Made by a program: the position numbers and the translations under genes. Shown here in pieces: positions 35,417-44,933 of a stretch of DNA of 64,000 nt. A model generated the notes under the pieces. It had not been told where the DNA came from, ran no database searches, and was given only the letters and a program-made list of their open reading frames with translations. Numbering within the stretch: the first letter of the stretch is position 1; each line of letters begins with the position of its first letter. Source of the DNA: Methylomarinum sp. Ch1-1 (GTDB lineage Bacteria; Pseudomonadota; Gammaproteobacteria; Methylococcales; Methylomonadaceae); NCBI RefSeq assembly GCF_030717995.2, contig NZ_CP157743.1:3126501-3190500 (forward strand), given 5' to 3'.

Positions 35417-35992
35417 GACTATCGCCCTCCAATGACTGAACCAATTTAAATCCAGACAATGGCGCAGCCGCACTCGCGTTCTCGACATCACTATCCAAAA
35501 ATTATTCTGTATTGATATAGACAAGAGCCGGCAGATTTCTTCGCTTTCCATGCCGTCCACTTCACGCAAGATGAACAATTGCGCCATCCGCGGCGGCAGC
35601 CGCTCTATACAATCATGCAACACTTGGAGAAATTGTTCCTGCTCCAGCGACTTGTCAGGATTGGCCCATGATGCCAAATCGATCCGCCAACCACCTTGAC
35701 GATCGAAAAAGTCTTCTTCGCCATTTGCCAAGCCTTCATTGTACTCCTAAGCGCTTGCCCGACTGGCCTTGCGAAAATAATCGATGATTTTATATTTCAA
35801 AATACCTATCGACCAAGTCTGTTCGGAGGATTTACCGGCGTAATCGACTTTGGTCTTCAAGGCGGCCAATAGCGTTTCCTGCACCAGGTCTTCGGCAATA
35901 TCAGGATCACTGACCCTGGCAAGACTGAAACGGTATAGAATATCACCATATAAATCCAACCACTGCTCAGGCGTCGAACCTTTGTGCTTCAT
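35282..35992 (-). pseudogene. ECF sigma factor interrupted by an in-frame amber codon
   Basis: Region 2 is in the first part (MKHKGSTPEQWLDLYGDILY, then DPDIAEDLVQETLLAAL), ending RKASRASA at a TAG (35747-35749). The same frame goes on without shift: EYNEGLANGEEDFFDRQGGW, then region 4 (LPPRMAQLFILREVDGM, EEICRLLSISIQNNFWI). So one base change separates this from an intact sigma gene. The ATG start at 35992 has AAGG upstream. The frame also runs on into the anti-sigma remnant. It lies divergent from the Fur-box TonB receptor gene. Confidence 0.82.
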
Positions 35993-36173
35993 TTGTTTAG
36001 CCTTTTTATTGTTTGATTTATTCAGGCCGACAATTGTAACCGAATCGCTACGCCGTTTATGATTCAAGGTGATAGCGATTTACTAATTAAACTATGTTAT
36101 TTACTACCTATAAAATAGGTCATATAACGCATTTTTTGCGGAACAACGCCCCACTGCCCGCCAAGTTATTGTT

Positions 36174-36192
36174 AATAATAATGATTATTATT
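36174..36192. promoter_or_regulatory. Fur box
   Basis: AATAATAATGATTATTATT, a perfect 9-1-9 inverted repeat matching the Fur consensus (GATAATGATAATCATTATC) closely, 55 bases before the TonB receptor start. It lies between divergent genes and could act on both. Confidence 0.8.
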
Positions 36193-36246
36193 GGCGTAAA
36201 TATTGCTTAAATCAAGATATCTAAACTTGATTTAGGAATTCGCACC

Positions 36247-38364
36247 TTGAAACCCCAAAGCCCCCCATTTAGTTATATTGCCAAAAAATGCCTATTCGCC
36301 ACGGCATGCCAACCTTTACTGATTTGGCCCCTGTCCGCGGCAGAAAACAATCTCAACCATCTTCCCGTCATGGAAATTGTTGAGGACGTATCGGGAAACT
36401 CGTTGACTACGCCGTCGCTCGAGAACGCTCGGCAGGAAATAAAGCGTGTTCCAGGTGGAGCGATGGTGATCGATAGCGATGACTATAAGGAACGATATGT
36501 AGGAAGCTTGAGCGATACGCTGCAGTTGTCTCCCGGTGTTTTCACGCAAAGCCGGTTTGGCGCCAGTGAATCGAGATTATCGATACGGGGATCCGGTATC
36601 ACCCAGACGTTTGGCATTCGCGGCGTGCGTTTTTTGCGTGACGGCCTACCGGTCAGTACGCCCGGCGGTTTTACCAATCCCGAATTGATCGAACCTCTGA
36701 ATGCGCGTTATGTCGAGGTGTTCAGAGGCGCCAACGCCTTGAAATATGGCTCTGCCATGTTGGGAGGGGCGGTCAATTTCGTGTCGCGCACCGGGCGTAA
36801 CAGTCCAGGCTTTACTTTCCAAAGCATGTTCGGCGAACATGATTATGTTCGCCCCCAGATGACTCTGGGCGGCGTCATCAATGAAGATTTCGATTACTTC
36901 TTATCGGCGAGTTCGTTGTATCAGGATGGCTTTCGTGATCAATCGAGAGAATTGGACGGGCGAGGCTATGCGAATTTCGGTTATCGTTGGAGCGATTCCG
37001 CAGAAACCCGTATTCATTTCAATGCCCACAGCACGGAAATGGAATTGCCGGGTTCTTTGACTCGTGCTCAATTCGATCAGGATCCATCGAAGGCCAATGG
37101 ATTCTGGGAATCCAGAAATGCCCAGCGTGATCTGGATATATTGCGTACCGATATTCAACATACCATCACCTTCAACGAGACCGACCGTCTCGATATCGGT
37201 GCATATTACGAACATAGAGAGTTGGACCACCCCTTGCCGTTTGTTTTCATCGGTCAGGAAAACAACGAAACCGGGCTGAGTTTTCGTTATTCACAAAACA
37301 ACGATCTCTTCGGACATGAAAACTCATTTGTTATCGGCGGGCTGGTTTACTGGGGCGAAATGGATGGAACCAATCATGTCACTTTAACCGATGCTCGACA
37401 AGGTAACTTGCTTCGGATCAATCACGGCGAATCCTCCACATCCGAGTTGTATGCCGAAAATCAATTCAGCCTAACCGACAATGTTAAGTTGGTTACCGGG
37501 GCGCAGTTTGTACACGCCAGGCGCCGAGTAGTGGTCAATAATGTCAATGCCCCCGATTCAAAAAACACCAAGGACTATACCGGCTTCAACCCGAAGCTGG
37601 GCGTAATTTGGGATGTGGACGAGAATGTCCAGTTGTTCGCCAATGCCAGCCGCAGTTACGAGCCGCCTACCGATAATGAATTCAACAACGGGTTTATCGT
37701 CAATGACACAACCCGGGAACTGGACGCTCAGGACGGCACAACCTTGGAAGTCGGCACCCGCGGCAACATGGGGCTCATTAATTGGGATTTGGCGGCTTAT
37801 CATTCCTGGTTACAGGATGAGATTCTGACCCAGGGAGAATTCATCAACGGTCAGCCAACCGGTCGCTCCGCCGTTGAAAATGCCAACCATACCGACCACA
37901 GCGGCGTCGAACTGGGACTGTCCAGCGACATTCCTCTAGGGGTATTTGGCGATGACAAGCTGGCCATCAAAGGGGTTTACACCTATAACCGCTTCCGGTT
38001 TGATGGAGATAAATCATTCGGCGACAACGAATTACCGGGCATACCGACCCATGTCGCCAATCTGGAACTTATCTACAAACATCCTTTGGGGTTCTATGCC
38101 GGACCGAATATTCAATACGCCAGCGATTATTACGTCGATTACGCCAATACCCTGAAAGCGCCCTCCTATGTCATCATGGGCGCGCGTGGCGGTTATGATA
38201 CCGGCAAAGGCGTAAAATTATTTGTCGATGCGCGCAACCTGCTGGATAAAGATTGGGTTTCCAATACCGGCTTGACAACCAATGCCAACGGCGGCGATGC
38301 CGGCGTCTTTAACCCAGGATACGACTTGTCCTTTTTCGGCGGATTCTCGGTTGAGTTCAACTAA
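36247..38364 (+). CDS. TonB-dependent receptor, probably iron-regulated
   Basis: 705 residues with a TTG start. Signal segment CLFATACQPLLIWPLSAAEN; Ton-box-like PVMEIVEDVSG; plug (about 60-180) with SDTLQLSPGVFTQSR, LSIRGSGITQTFGIRG and YVEVFRGANALKYGSAMLGG; then the barrel, ending FFGGFSVEFN with the terminal Asn preceded by Phe. The plug motif and the Fur box point to uptake of a siderophore or another iron/metal complex. The next genes encode a Cys-rich lipoprotein and a thioredoxin-like protein, and may be in the same unit. Confidence 0.88.
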   Translation: MKPQSPPFSYIAKKCLFATACQPLLIWPLSAAENNLNHLPVMEIVEDVSGNSLTTPSLENARQEIKRVPGGAMVIDSDDYKERYVGSLSDTLQLSPGVFTQSRFGASESRLSIRGSGITQTFGIRGVRFLRDGLPVSTPGGFTNPELIEPLNARYVEVFRGANALKYGSAMLGGAVNFVSRTGRNSPGFTFQSMFGEHDYVRPQMTLGGVINEDFDYFLSASSLYQDGFRDQSRELDGRGYANFGYRWSDSAETRIHFNAHSTEMELPGSLTRAQFDQDPSKANGFWESRNAQRDLDILRTDIQHTITFNETDRLDIGAYYEHRELDHPLPFVFIGQENNETGLSFRYSQNNDLFGHENSFVIGGLVYWGEMDGTNHVTLTDARQGNLLRINHGESSTSELYAENQFSLTDNVKLVTGAQFVHARRRVVVNNVNAPDSKNTKDYTGFNPKLGVIWDVDENVQLFANASRSYEPPTDNEFNNGFIVNDTTRELDAQDGTTLEVGTRGNMGLINWDLAAYHSWLQDEILTQGEFINGQPTGRSAVENANHTDHSGVELGLSSDIPLGVFGDDKLAIKGVYTYNRFRFDGDKSFGDNELPGIPTHVANLELIYKHPLGFYAGPNIQYASDYYVDYANTLKAPSYVIMGARGGYDTGKGVKLFVDARNLLDKDWVSNTGLTTNANGGDAGVFNPGYDLSFFGGFSVEFN

Positions 38365-38561
38365 AACAACCTAGGCGACTGAACCCTTGATAGAAGTGAT
38401 ATGTCGCCGGTTAAGCCATTCGGAATAGTATGATAGGCTTTGTTATCGAAAGACGATATCGGCCTGGAACAGCTATTGACGGTGTGTGCTTTTACGATCA
38501 AGCCCCCTGTTACGGCAAGGGACTTGAGTACTTTAATCTCATTTGAAATTAGTTTATCGCA

Positions 38562-39809
38562 ATGAATAAACATCTGGTGTATCTATCGATTGTGTTCGCG
38601 GGTCTGAATATTTCCTGCTCAAACCAACATAATATCGAGGCTCAGGCCGATCAGCACGCTGTTGCAGTCGAATCGGTTCAGCATAAACCCGCCATGCGGC
38701 ATCATCCCATCCCCGAAGGGGTGATCAGTGTCGACATCGTCAATCAGGGCAATCGCCTCCATCTACTGACCGGCAAGCATCGGCAGGGAAAAAAATCACT
38801 CTGGCACCAAGTCTCGACCGATGAGGGGACAAGTTGGTCAACGCCGGTCAAGATTCACGATGAAGACACGGTTGCGGCCAATATCGTGCGCGGAAACGAT
38901 GCCCAGATTACGGTCCAGGGCGACAACATCGTCGTCACCTGGATGAGCTATGTCAAAGGCGCCCCTTTCAATGCCGGCCCGATGTTGGCGGCGCGTTCCG
39001 GCGACGGCGGCCAAACTTGGCAAAAGGCGACTACGCCGCCGGATTGGAAACAAGGCCCGCACGGTTATATCGATATGACTAGTGACGCCAACGCCATGCA
39101 TGCGGTATGGCTGGACAGCCGCGGGGGACGATCAGGCGTGAGCGCAGCCCAGGCCTTGCATTATGCGAGATCCGTCGATGGCGGCCAGAGCTGGCAAAGC
39201 AATGAGACACTGGATGAGCTGACCTGCTCCTGTTGTTGGAATACCATCAAAAGCAATGGTGAAGGTAAGCTGTATGTACTTTATCGCGACAAACAACCTT
39301 CCGATATGGCGATCGGCGTCATCGACGAACAACAACACTGGCAAAGCCTGAATCAGGTCGGCGCATTTAACTGGCAGTTCGAGGGTTGCCCCCATATCGG
39401 CGGCGGCCTGGATTTTCAACAGCACCATGGAAAGAAACGGATCCATGCCGTCGTCGGCAGTGGCCATCAGGATCATTTAGGGGTTCATTATCTATTTTCA
39501 AGCGATGCTGGAAAAAACTGGTCAGCGGCCTTGCCGCTAGGCGATGAATCGGCGGTACACGCGGACATTGCCGCACATGACAATGGCCGTGTCGTGGCGG
39601 TCTGGGACATGATGGCGGAAGACGGATTGGCGGTATTTTCCGCAGAATCATCGGATTCTGAGCATAAAGAGTGGTCCCGCCCCTTACAGCTATCCACCGT
39701 CGGCGCGCGAGCCTCTCATCCGCGCATCGTCAAGACCGTTCAAGGTTTTCTGGCCTTGTGGACGGAACACGACGGTCAACAACAACGCGTGGCAATGCGG
39801 GGACTTTAA
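38562..39809 (+). CDS. Beta-propeller (sialidase/BNR-like) lipoprotein with CSCC motif
   Basis: 415 residues. Lipoprotein signal with Cys at LNISCSN. Several Asp-box-like blades (STDEGTSWSTPV, SGDGGQTWQKAT, SVDGGQSWQSNE, SSDAGKNWSAAL) as in the sialidase fold. A Cys cluster (DELTCSCCWNTI) and FEGCPHIGGGL are unusual for glycosidases and could bind a metal or form redox disulfides. The sialidase catalytic Arg triad is not evident, so a sugar-cleaving role is doubtful. It lies between a TonB receptor and a thioredoxin-like gene (3-base gap), suggesting a joint periplasmic or outer-membrane function. Confidence 0.78.
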   Translation: MNKHLVYLSIVFAGLNISCSNQHNIEAQADQHAVAVESVQHKPAMRHHPIPEGVISVDIVNQGNRLHLLTGKHRQGKKSLWHQVSTDEGTSWSTPVKIHDEDTVAANIVRGNDAQITVQGDNIVVTWMSYVKGAPFNAGPMLAARSGDGGQTWQKATTPPDWKQGPHGYIDMTSDANAMHAVWLDSRGGRSGVSAAQALHYARSVDGGQSWQSNETLDELTCSCCWNTIKSNGEGKLYVLYRDKQPSDMAIGVIDEQQHWQSLNQVGAFNWQFEGCPHIGGGLDFQQHHGKKRIHAVVGSGHQDHLGVHYLFSSDAGKNWSAALPLGDESAVHADIAAHDNGRVVAVWDMMAEDGLAVFSAESSDSEHKEWSRPLQLSTVGARASHPRIVKTVQGFLALWTEHDGQQQRVAMRGL

Positions 39810-39812
39810 GAA

Positions 39813-40301
39813 ATGATGAAATTACGCTTATTTTTATTTGGTTTGATCCTACTGATATGCAATCCGGTCAATGCCGGAAATCTTTCCATCAAACCATTCA
39901 TCAAAGGCAGCTTTACCGAAATTAAGAATCAACATACGAACCAGCCTTTTATTGTGGTTTTTTGGTCGGAATCTTGCAGCTATTGCATGAAAGAACTGGC
40001 CATGTTCGGAAAACTATATAAACAATTCCCGAATGTCGAATTGATAACGGTCGCAACCGACTCTTTTCTCGACGAGAAAACCGTTAAAGATGTGTTGCGA
40101 CGAAGCCAACTCGACGTGGAAAAAACGTGGGTTTTCGCCGAGCAATTTCCGGAACGAATTTATGCCGATGTCAACAAGCGCTGGCGCGGTGAATTACCGG
40201 TGACTCATTTCTTCAGCCGGGATCATCAAGAAATCCGTCATATGGGAATCATTAACGAACAGGAATTGCTTGAATGGCTGTCAGAGCAGTCGTCTCAGTA
40301 G
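39813..40301 (+). CDS. Exported TlpA/thioredoxin-like thiol-disulfide protein
   Basis: 162 residues. Signal peptide KLRLFLFGLILLICNPVNAG, thioredoxin fold with the active motif WSESCSYCMKELAMFGKL (CSYC), then NVELITVATDSFLDEKTVKD and the cis-Pro region GELPVTHFFSRD. A periplasmic reductant or oxidant, probably acting on the Cys cluster of the adjacent lipoprotein. Starts 3 bases after that gene. Confidence 0.85.
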   Translation: MMKLRLFLFGLILLICNPVNAGNLSIKPFIKGSFTEIKNQHTNQPFIVVFWSESCSYCMKELAMFGKLYKQFPNVELITVATDSFLDEKTVKDVLRRSQLDVEKTWVFAEQFPERIYADVNKRWRGELPVTHFFSRDHQEIRHMGIINEQELLEWLSEQSSQ

Positions 40302-40497
40302 CGCTGCACCGAGCCCTCACTTGCTCCGCGCAACGCTGAATATCCTGTCGATTAAATGGAAGACGGCAAGTCGTTGATATTGTAAAACCGGATATGGGAA
40401 TTGCTGCGTCGGTGGGTATTTTTTTCCGCCATTTCTTACTCCTTTTGACTATTGATATTCTCGGCGTTTACCTGCCTTTTCCGGTCAGTACTTTTTT

Positions 40498-41621
40498 AGA
40501 AGTTACGCATTGACAGCCAATGTTAAGCTATGATTCCTAAATTAACTACCGCCATCGGAAGGCCAAGCCTTGATAAGAGCAATAACCCGCCCCTCAACAG
40601 CCCGTTGTACGCTGCCGATGTATATTGGTTTTTTGTTAAGCGAACCCAAGCAGGCCAGTTGTCGGCGATTAGGAGAGGTCATGTCAATTTCACACGATAG
40701 TGTCAACCGCTTTCTGCACCGAGAATCGTATAGCGGCCAGGACTTGTACAATGAAGCCAGCCCGACACTGAATTTAACAGGCGGCACGTTAAGTGTCGAC
40801 GACAGCGTACTCGACAAGCCTTATAGTCAGTATATGGCGTTGGTCGGACACTTTTGGTCAGGCAAGCATCATCGTGCGGTTAAAGGCATCAATCTGGTGA
40901 CGTTATATTACACTGATCCTCAAGGACAACACCAACCGGTCAACTTTCGGGGCGTGGACAAGGCCGAAGGCAAAACTAAAAATGACTATTTTCAGGACAT
41001 GCTGGCTGAAGTATTAGCCTGGGGGCTGAAGCCGGCGTTTGTCACCGGCGACAGCTGGTACAGCTGCGTGAGCAATCTTAAACGGATAAAGAATCATCAG
41101 ATAGGATTACTCTTTGCTCTGGAAAGCAACCGGTTGGTGTCCGTGGAAAAAGGGTCCTGGGTTCAAGTTCAACAATTGAACATCCCAGAAGATGGCTTAA
41201 GAGTCTGGCTCAAGAATTTCGGTTATGGCAAAGTCTTTCGGACGCAGTTAAAAGACCAACTGCGCCATTATTTCTGCGCATTACCTGATGATGAGCAAAC
41301 CGTTACCTTTGATCACAAAGCCTTTAACGAACAACACGACCGACACTGGCAAATTGAGCAATATCACCGTGCAATTAAGCAGGTATGCAACATTGAGCGA
41401 TTTCAAGTTCGCAGTAAAGGGGCTATTACAAATCATCTTTTCGCGGCGATTTGTGGTTTCGTTCAACTACAGAAACTCAGCTTCGCAGCAGTCATTAACA
41501 ACTGCTACGGCGTACAACGAAATTTATTCAAAGAAGTGATCGCCTCTTTCATCGAGAATATTGTGCCAACCATGAAACATTTAAATCCTGAATTTCATCC
41601 GGTCGTCAATGCGTAACTTCT
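40498..41621 (+). mobile_element. Insertion sequence (about 1.12 kb, DDE transposase)
   Basis: Terminal inverted repeats AGAAGTTACGCATTGAC (40498-40514) and GTCAATGCGTAACTTCT (41605-41621), perfect over 17 bases. If the ends are taken one base inside, TA flanks both sides. The only frame is the transposase, whose stop lies inside the right repeat. The right end sits on the stop codon of the DUF3592 gene. One copy only in the window. Confidence 0.88.
40570..41616 (+). CDS. DDE transposase (IS4/IS701-like)
   Basis: 348 residues, TTG start. N-terminal DNA-binding segment (RRLGEVMSISHDSVNRFL), then the catalytic residues: DD in LSVDDSVLDKPYS, Asp in AFVTGDSWYSC, Glu in HWQIEQYHRAIKQ. The spacing and YREK-like EQYHRAIKQ motif are of the IS4/IS701 group. 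It looks complete. Exact IS family cannot be fixed by eye. Confidence 0.85.
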   Translation: MIRAITRPSTARCTLPMYIGFLLSEPKQASCRRLGEVMSISHDSVNRFLHRESYSGQDLYNEASPTLNLTGGTLSVDDSVLDKPYSQYMALVGHFWSGKHHRAVKGINLVTLYYTDPQGQHQPVNFRGVDKAEGKTKNDYFQDMLAEVLAWGLKPAFVTGDSWYSCVSNLKRIKNHQIGLLFALESNRLVSVEKGSWVQVQQLNIPEDGLRVWLKNFGYGKVFRTQLKDQLRHYFCALPDDEQTVTFDHKAFNEQHDRHWQIEQYHRAIKQVCNIERFQVRSKGAITNHLFAAICGFVQLQKLSFAAVINNCYGVQRNLFKEVIASFIENIVPTMKHLNPEFHPVVNA

Positions 41622-42039
41622 ATTTTTTATACTCCTCGACCGCCATCCAACTAAAAAAAACAGCCATGAGAAGACTCAACAAGGGGCCAAAAAATGATTC
41701 CCAAACGGTTGCCAGCGTCGCGATACGGGTATCGTTACGCCAATATCGCACATTCACCCTATCGTCGGCTTCGGGGGCAAACAAATAACTATAAGGATGC
41801 CGGTTTTTGAATCGATGGGTTCTTCCCCGGTGATCGGTAAATTGAATCACCAGATAAAAATTGTCTGGCTGGTTAATTTTGCTTACACGATCAACCTTAA
41901 CGACCCGGCCTTCGGTCGTGAGGCCGTCCATGGCAATGCGCAGGCTTTTAAATAAATCGCTTCCGCTGGTGTAGAAAAGAAATCCGCTCAAGGCGGTAAA
42001 AGCGCAGGCATAGGCAAACGCTTTGATCCGAATCATCAT
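41620..42039 (-). CDS. DUF3592-like membrane protein
   Basis: 139 residues; one helix at each end (AYACAFTALSGFLFYTSG and FGPLLSLLMAVFFSWMAV) around a small beta domain (TEGRVVKVDRVS, VIQFTDHRGRTHRF, DDRVNVRYWRND), the DUF3592 pattern. The TAG stop is formed by two flanking bases and the first base of the IS terminal repeat, so the original C-terminus may have been a little different. The function of the family is unknown. Confidence 0.75.
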   Translation of the reverse strand: MMIRIKAFAYACAFTALSGFLFYTSGSDLFKSLRIAMDGLTTEGRVVKVDRVSKINQPDNFYLVIQFTDHRGRTHRFKNRHPYSYLFAPEADDRVNVRYWRNDTRIATLATVWESFFGPLLSLLMAVFFSWMAVEEYKK

Positions 42040-42080
42040 CGTTTCTTTCTTACTCCGAGTAAATCACTACCCGCCCCGCT

Positions 42081-44229
42081 TTATCCTCTTCGCCAGCCGT
42101 GATAACGCTCAACCCAGCGCAACAAACCTTCCGGCGCATGCGCTTTCTTCCAAACGCCGGCCGCGTATTTGTTGGCCTCGGCCAGGGTCGGATAGATATG
42201 TATCGTCCCCAACACCTTGTTCAGGCCAATACCGTGTTTCATTGCCAGCACGAATTCGGCGATCAAATCGCCGGCGTGTTCTCCGACGATGGTGACCCCT
42301 AGAATCTTGTCCTTGCCAGGCTTGGTCAATATCTTCACGAAACCGTGCGCCTCGCCGTCGGCGATCGCCCGGTCCAGATCGTCGATGCCGTAGGACACGA
42401 CTTCATAGGCAATGCCTTGCTGCTTGGCGTCCTGTTCGTTAAGCCCGACACGCGCGACTTCCGGATCGGTGAAAGTCGACCACGGAATCACCGAATAATC
42501 GGTGCGGAATTTCTTGAAGCGGCCGAACAGGGCGTTGACCGCGGCATACCAGGCCTGATGGGCGGCGGTATGGGTGAATTGATATGGCCCTGCAACATCG
42601 CCGACCGCATAGATATTGGGATAATTGGTGCGTTGGAACGGGTCGGTGGCGATGGTCTTACGTGGCGACAACGCTATTCCCAGTTCCTCGATGCCATAGC
42701 CGGTCACATTGGGTGCGCGCCCCTATCGCGACCAAGACCTGGTCGAACGGGATCTTGACCGTTTGTTCTTCGTGTTCAGCCAGCAGGATTTTTTCACCGT
42801 TTTCTATGATGAACGCCTTGGCCGTGTGTTCCACCCGCACATCGACGCCTTCCTTGCTGAATCGCTTCATGACCGCCTCGGATACTTCGGGGTCTTCGCG
42901 GCCCATGATGCGCGGCGCCATTTCCACTTGAGTGACGCGACTGCCCAAACGGGCGAAACTTTGCGTCAACTCGCTGCCGATCGGTCCGCCGCCCAGGACC
43001 AACAGGCGCTTTGGGAGCTCGCGCAGATTCCAGACATTATCCGAAGTCAGGTAGTCAATTTTATCGAGCCCCGGAATTGGCGGCACGAACGGGCGTGCCC
43101 CGGCGGCGATGACGATGGCCCGGGTGGTCAGGGTCTTCACGCCCTGCGCCGTGGTGACCTTCACTTCCCAGGGAGACAGAATTTTAGCCTCGCCGGTCAC
43201 GACCTCGACGCCGAGTTCGCTATAACGCTCGATCGAATCATGCGGTTCGACGGTTTTAATAACAGTCTGCACCCGCTCCATCACAGCGGCGAAATCGACA
43301 TCGGCCTGGGCCTGCTTGATGCCGAATTCCTCATGGCGTTTGAGATGCGACAGCCACTTGGCCGAACGGATCAGCGCTTTGGACGGCACGCAGCCGGTGT
43401 TCAGGCAATCGCCCCCCATCTTGTGTTTTTCGATCAGCGTCACCTTGGCCTTGACCGCCGCGGCGATATAGGCGGTCACCAAACCGCCGGAACCGGCGCC
43501 GATGACGATCAGGTTGTTGTCGTAAGCTTTGGGTTTGCGCCATCCCCGATAGACTTTCAGACGGCGCGCCGCCTCGACGATTTTTTTCGCCAATAACGGA
43601 AACAACCCCAACAGCACGAAAGAGCCCAACAAGGCCGGCGACAGAATGTCGGACAGCGAATCGATCTGCGCCAGTTGCGTGCCGGCATTGACGTAAACGA
43701 CAGTGCCGGCCAGCATACCGACCTGGCTGACCCAATAAAAGGTCCAGGTGCGAATCGCCGTCAATCCCATCGCCAGATTGATCACGAAAAACGGAAACAG
43801 CGGCACTAATCGCAAGGTGAATAGATAAAAGGCGCCGTCACGGGCGACGCCTTCGTCGATCGCTTGCAATCGTTTTTCGAAGCGCGCCCTGACGGCGTCC
43901 CGAAACACGAAGCGCGCGGCCAGGAACGCCAGTGTCGCGCCGATAGTCGAGGCAAAGGAGACGATCAAGGTTCCCCACAGCAGACCGAATACGGCGCCGC
44001 CGGCCAGCGTCAATACCGTCGCGCCAGGCAGCGACAAACCGGTGACGGCGATATAGAGTAGAGCGTAGATTGCAATAGCTAAGACCGGATTTGCGCTACG
44101 AAAGGATTCGATATCGGCCTGTCGGGCTTTTAAAGCTTCCAAAGTTAGATACTGTTGCAGGTCGAACACGAAAAAAGCCGAGATCGAGGCTACGATTAAA
44201 ACCAACAACAGCATTTTCGAGAGCTTCAT
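42081..44229 (-). pseudogene. VTT-domain / pyridine nucleotide-disulfide oxidoreductase fusion, frameshifted
   Basis: The N-terminal ~230 residues form a SNARE-associated/VTT (DedA-TVP38-like) membrane domain (GLSLPGATVLTLAGGAVFGL). A mercuric-reductase-like flavoprotein follows: NNLIVIGAGSGGLVTAYIAA, redox motif GGDCLNTGCVPSK, NAD site LLVLGGGPIGSELTQ. At about 42712 one extra base in GGGGCGCGC(A)CCCAATGTG shifts the frame: VLVAIGARTQ then runs to a false end, while the correct end resumes VTGYGIEELG with AVGDVAGPYQF and the dimerisation domain to 42081. Intact it would be about 715 residues. Substrate unknown; the C-terminal HxxxxE-type active region is replaced by HIYPTLAEA. Confidence 0.82.
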
Positions 44230-44528
44230 TGCGCGCGCTCCTTCGGCAAAACCGGCTCGATCATGCTTGTCGCTGCTCGGGGAGAAAGCTTCTGCCCCTG
44301 ATAATATCCGAACATATTTTCACTCCATTTAGAATTAATCTTCGATGCCTGTTGGTCGGATAAATCGGCGATTACTTACAAGAGATGATCAATCGGCCGT
44401 TGCCGATAATCTATCTTTGCCGGCACAGGCTTTCGCGATTAGCTGTAATGCCTCCATACCGGCACAATACGCCAAAGAGCTTTACATCTTTGTCGAGACG
44501 TGCATGACGAGTCCTTTGCTTTGTAAGC

Positions 44529-44933
44529 TTAACGTTTCACTGTCATAAAATTATCTTCATCGCGCAACAAATAAAGCATCAAGCAACCGGCCAACATCGG
44601 CCAGGCGGCAAAAAACAATAAATTCGGGCCTTCGAACGGCGCCAGATACTGCTGGAACGACGATACGGTGGATATGGCATGAAAAACCAGCACGGCACCG
44701 TAGCTAAAACGTTTATATAATCCGAGCAGAAAACCGACCAAGATGATCAGTTCTACGGTCCCGATCACGGCCATGAGTGGGACGTTTAGGTCGGTCAGCC
44801 AATAAAATTTCTCGTATACCTTGGCCGCATGCCCTGGATTGATGAATTTATCCAGCGTCCACATCAGCATCACGACAAAAATACTGGCGCGCATGAACAA
44901 CAATGACCATTGCAAGTGACTCGGACGTTTCAT
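44529..44933 (-). CDS. DoxX-family membrane protein
   Basis: 134 residues with four helices (LLFMRASIFVVMLMWTLDKF, VPLMAVIGTVELIILVGFLL, YGAVLVFHAISTVSSF, NLLFFAAWPMLAGCLMLYLL), the DoxX-like pattern. Family members are often tied to thiosulfate or quinone oxidation or stress; the role here is not known. The ATG overlaps the stop of the upstream SRPBCC gene (ATGA), so the two are coupled. Confidence 0.75.
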   Translation of the reverse strand: MKRPSHLQWSLLFMRASIFVVMLMWTLDKFINPGHAAKVYEKFYWLTDLNVPLMAVIGTVELIILVGFLLGLYKRFSYGAVLVFHAISTVSSFQQYLAPFEGPNLLFFAAWPMLAGCLMLYLLRDEDNFMTVKR

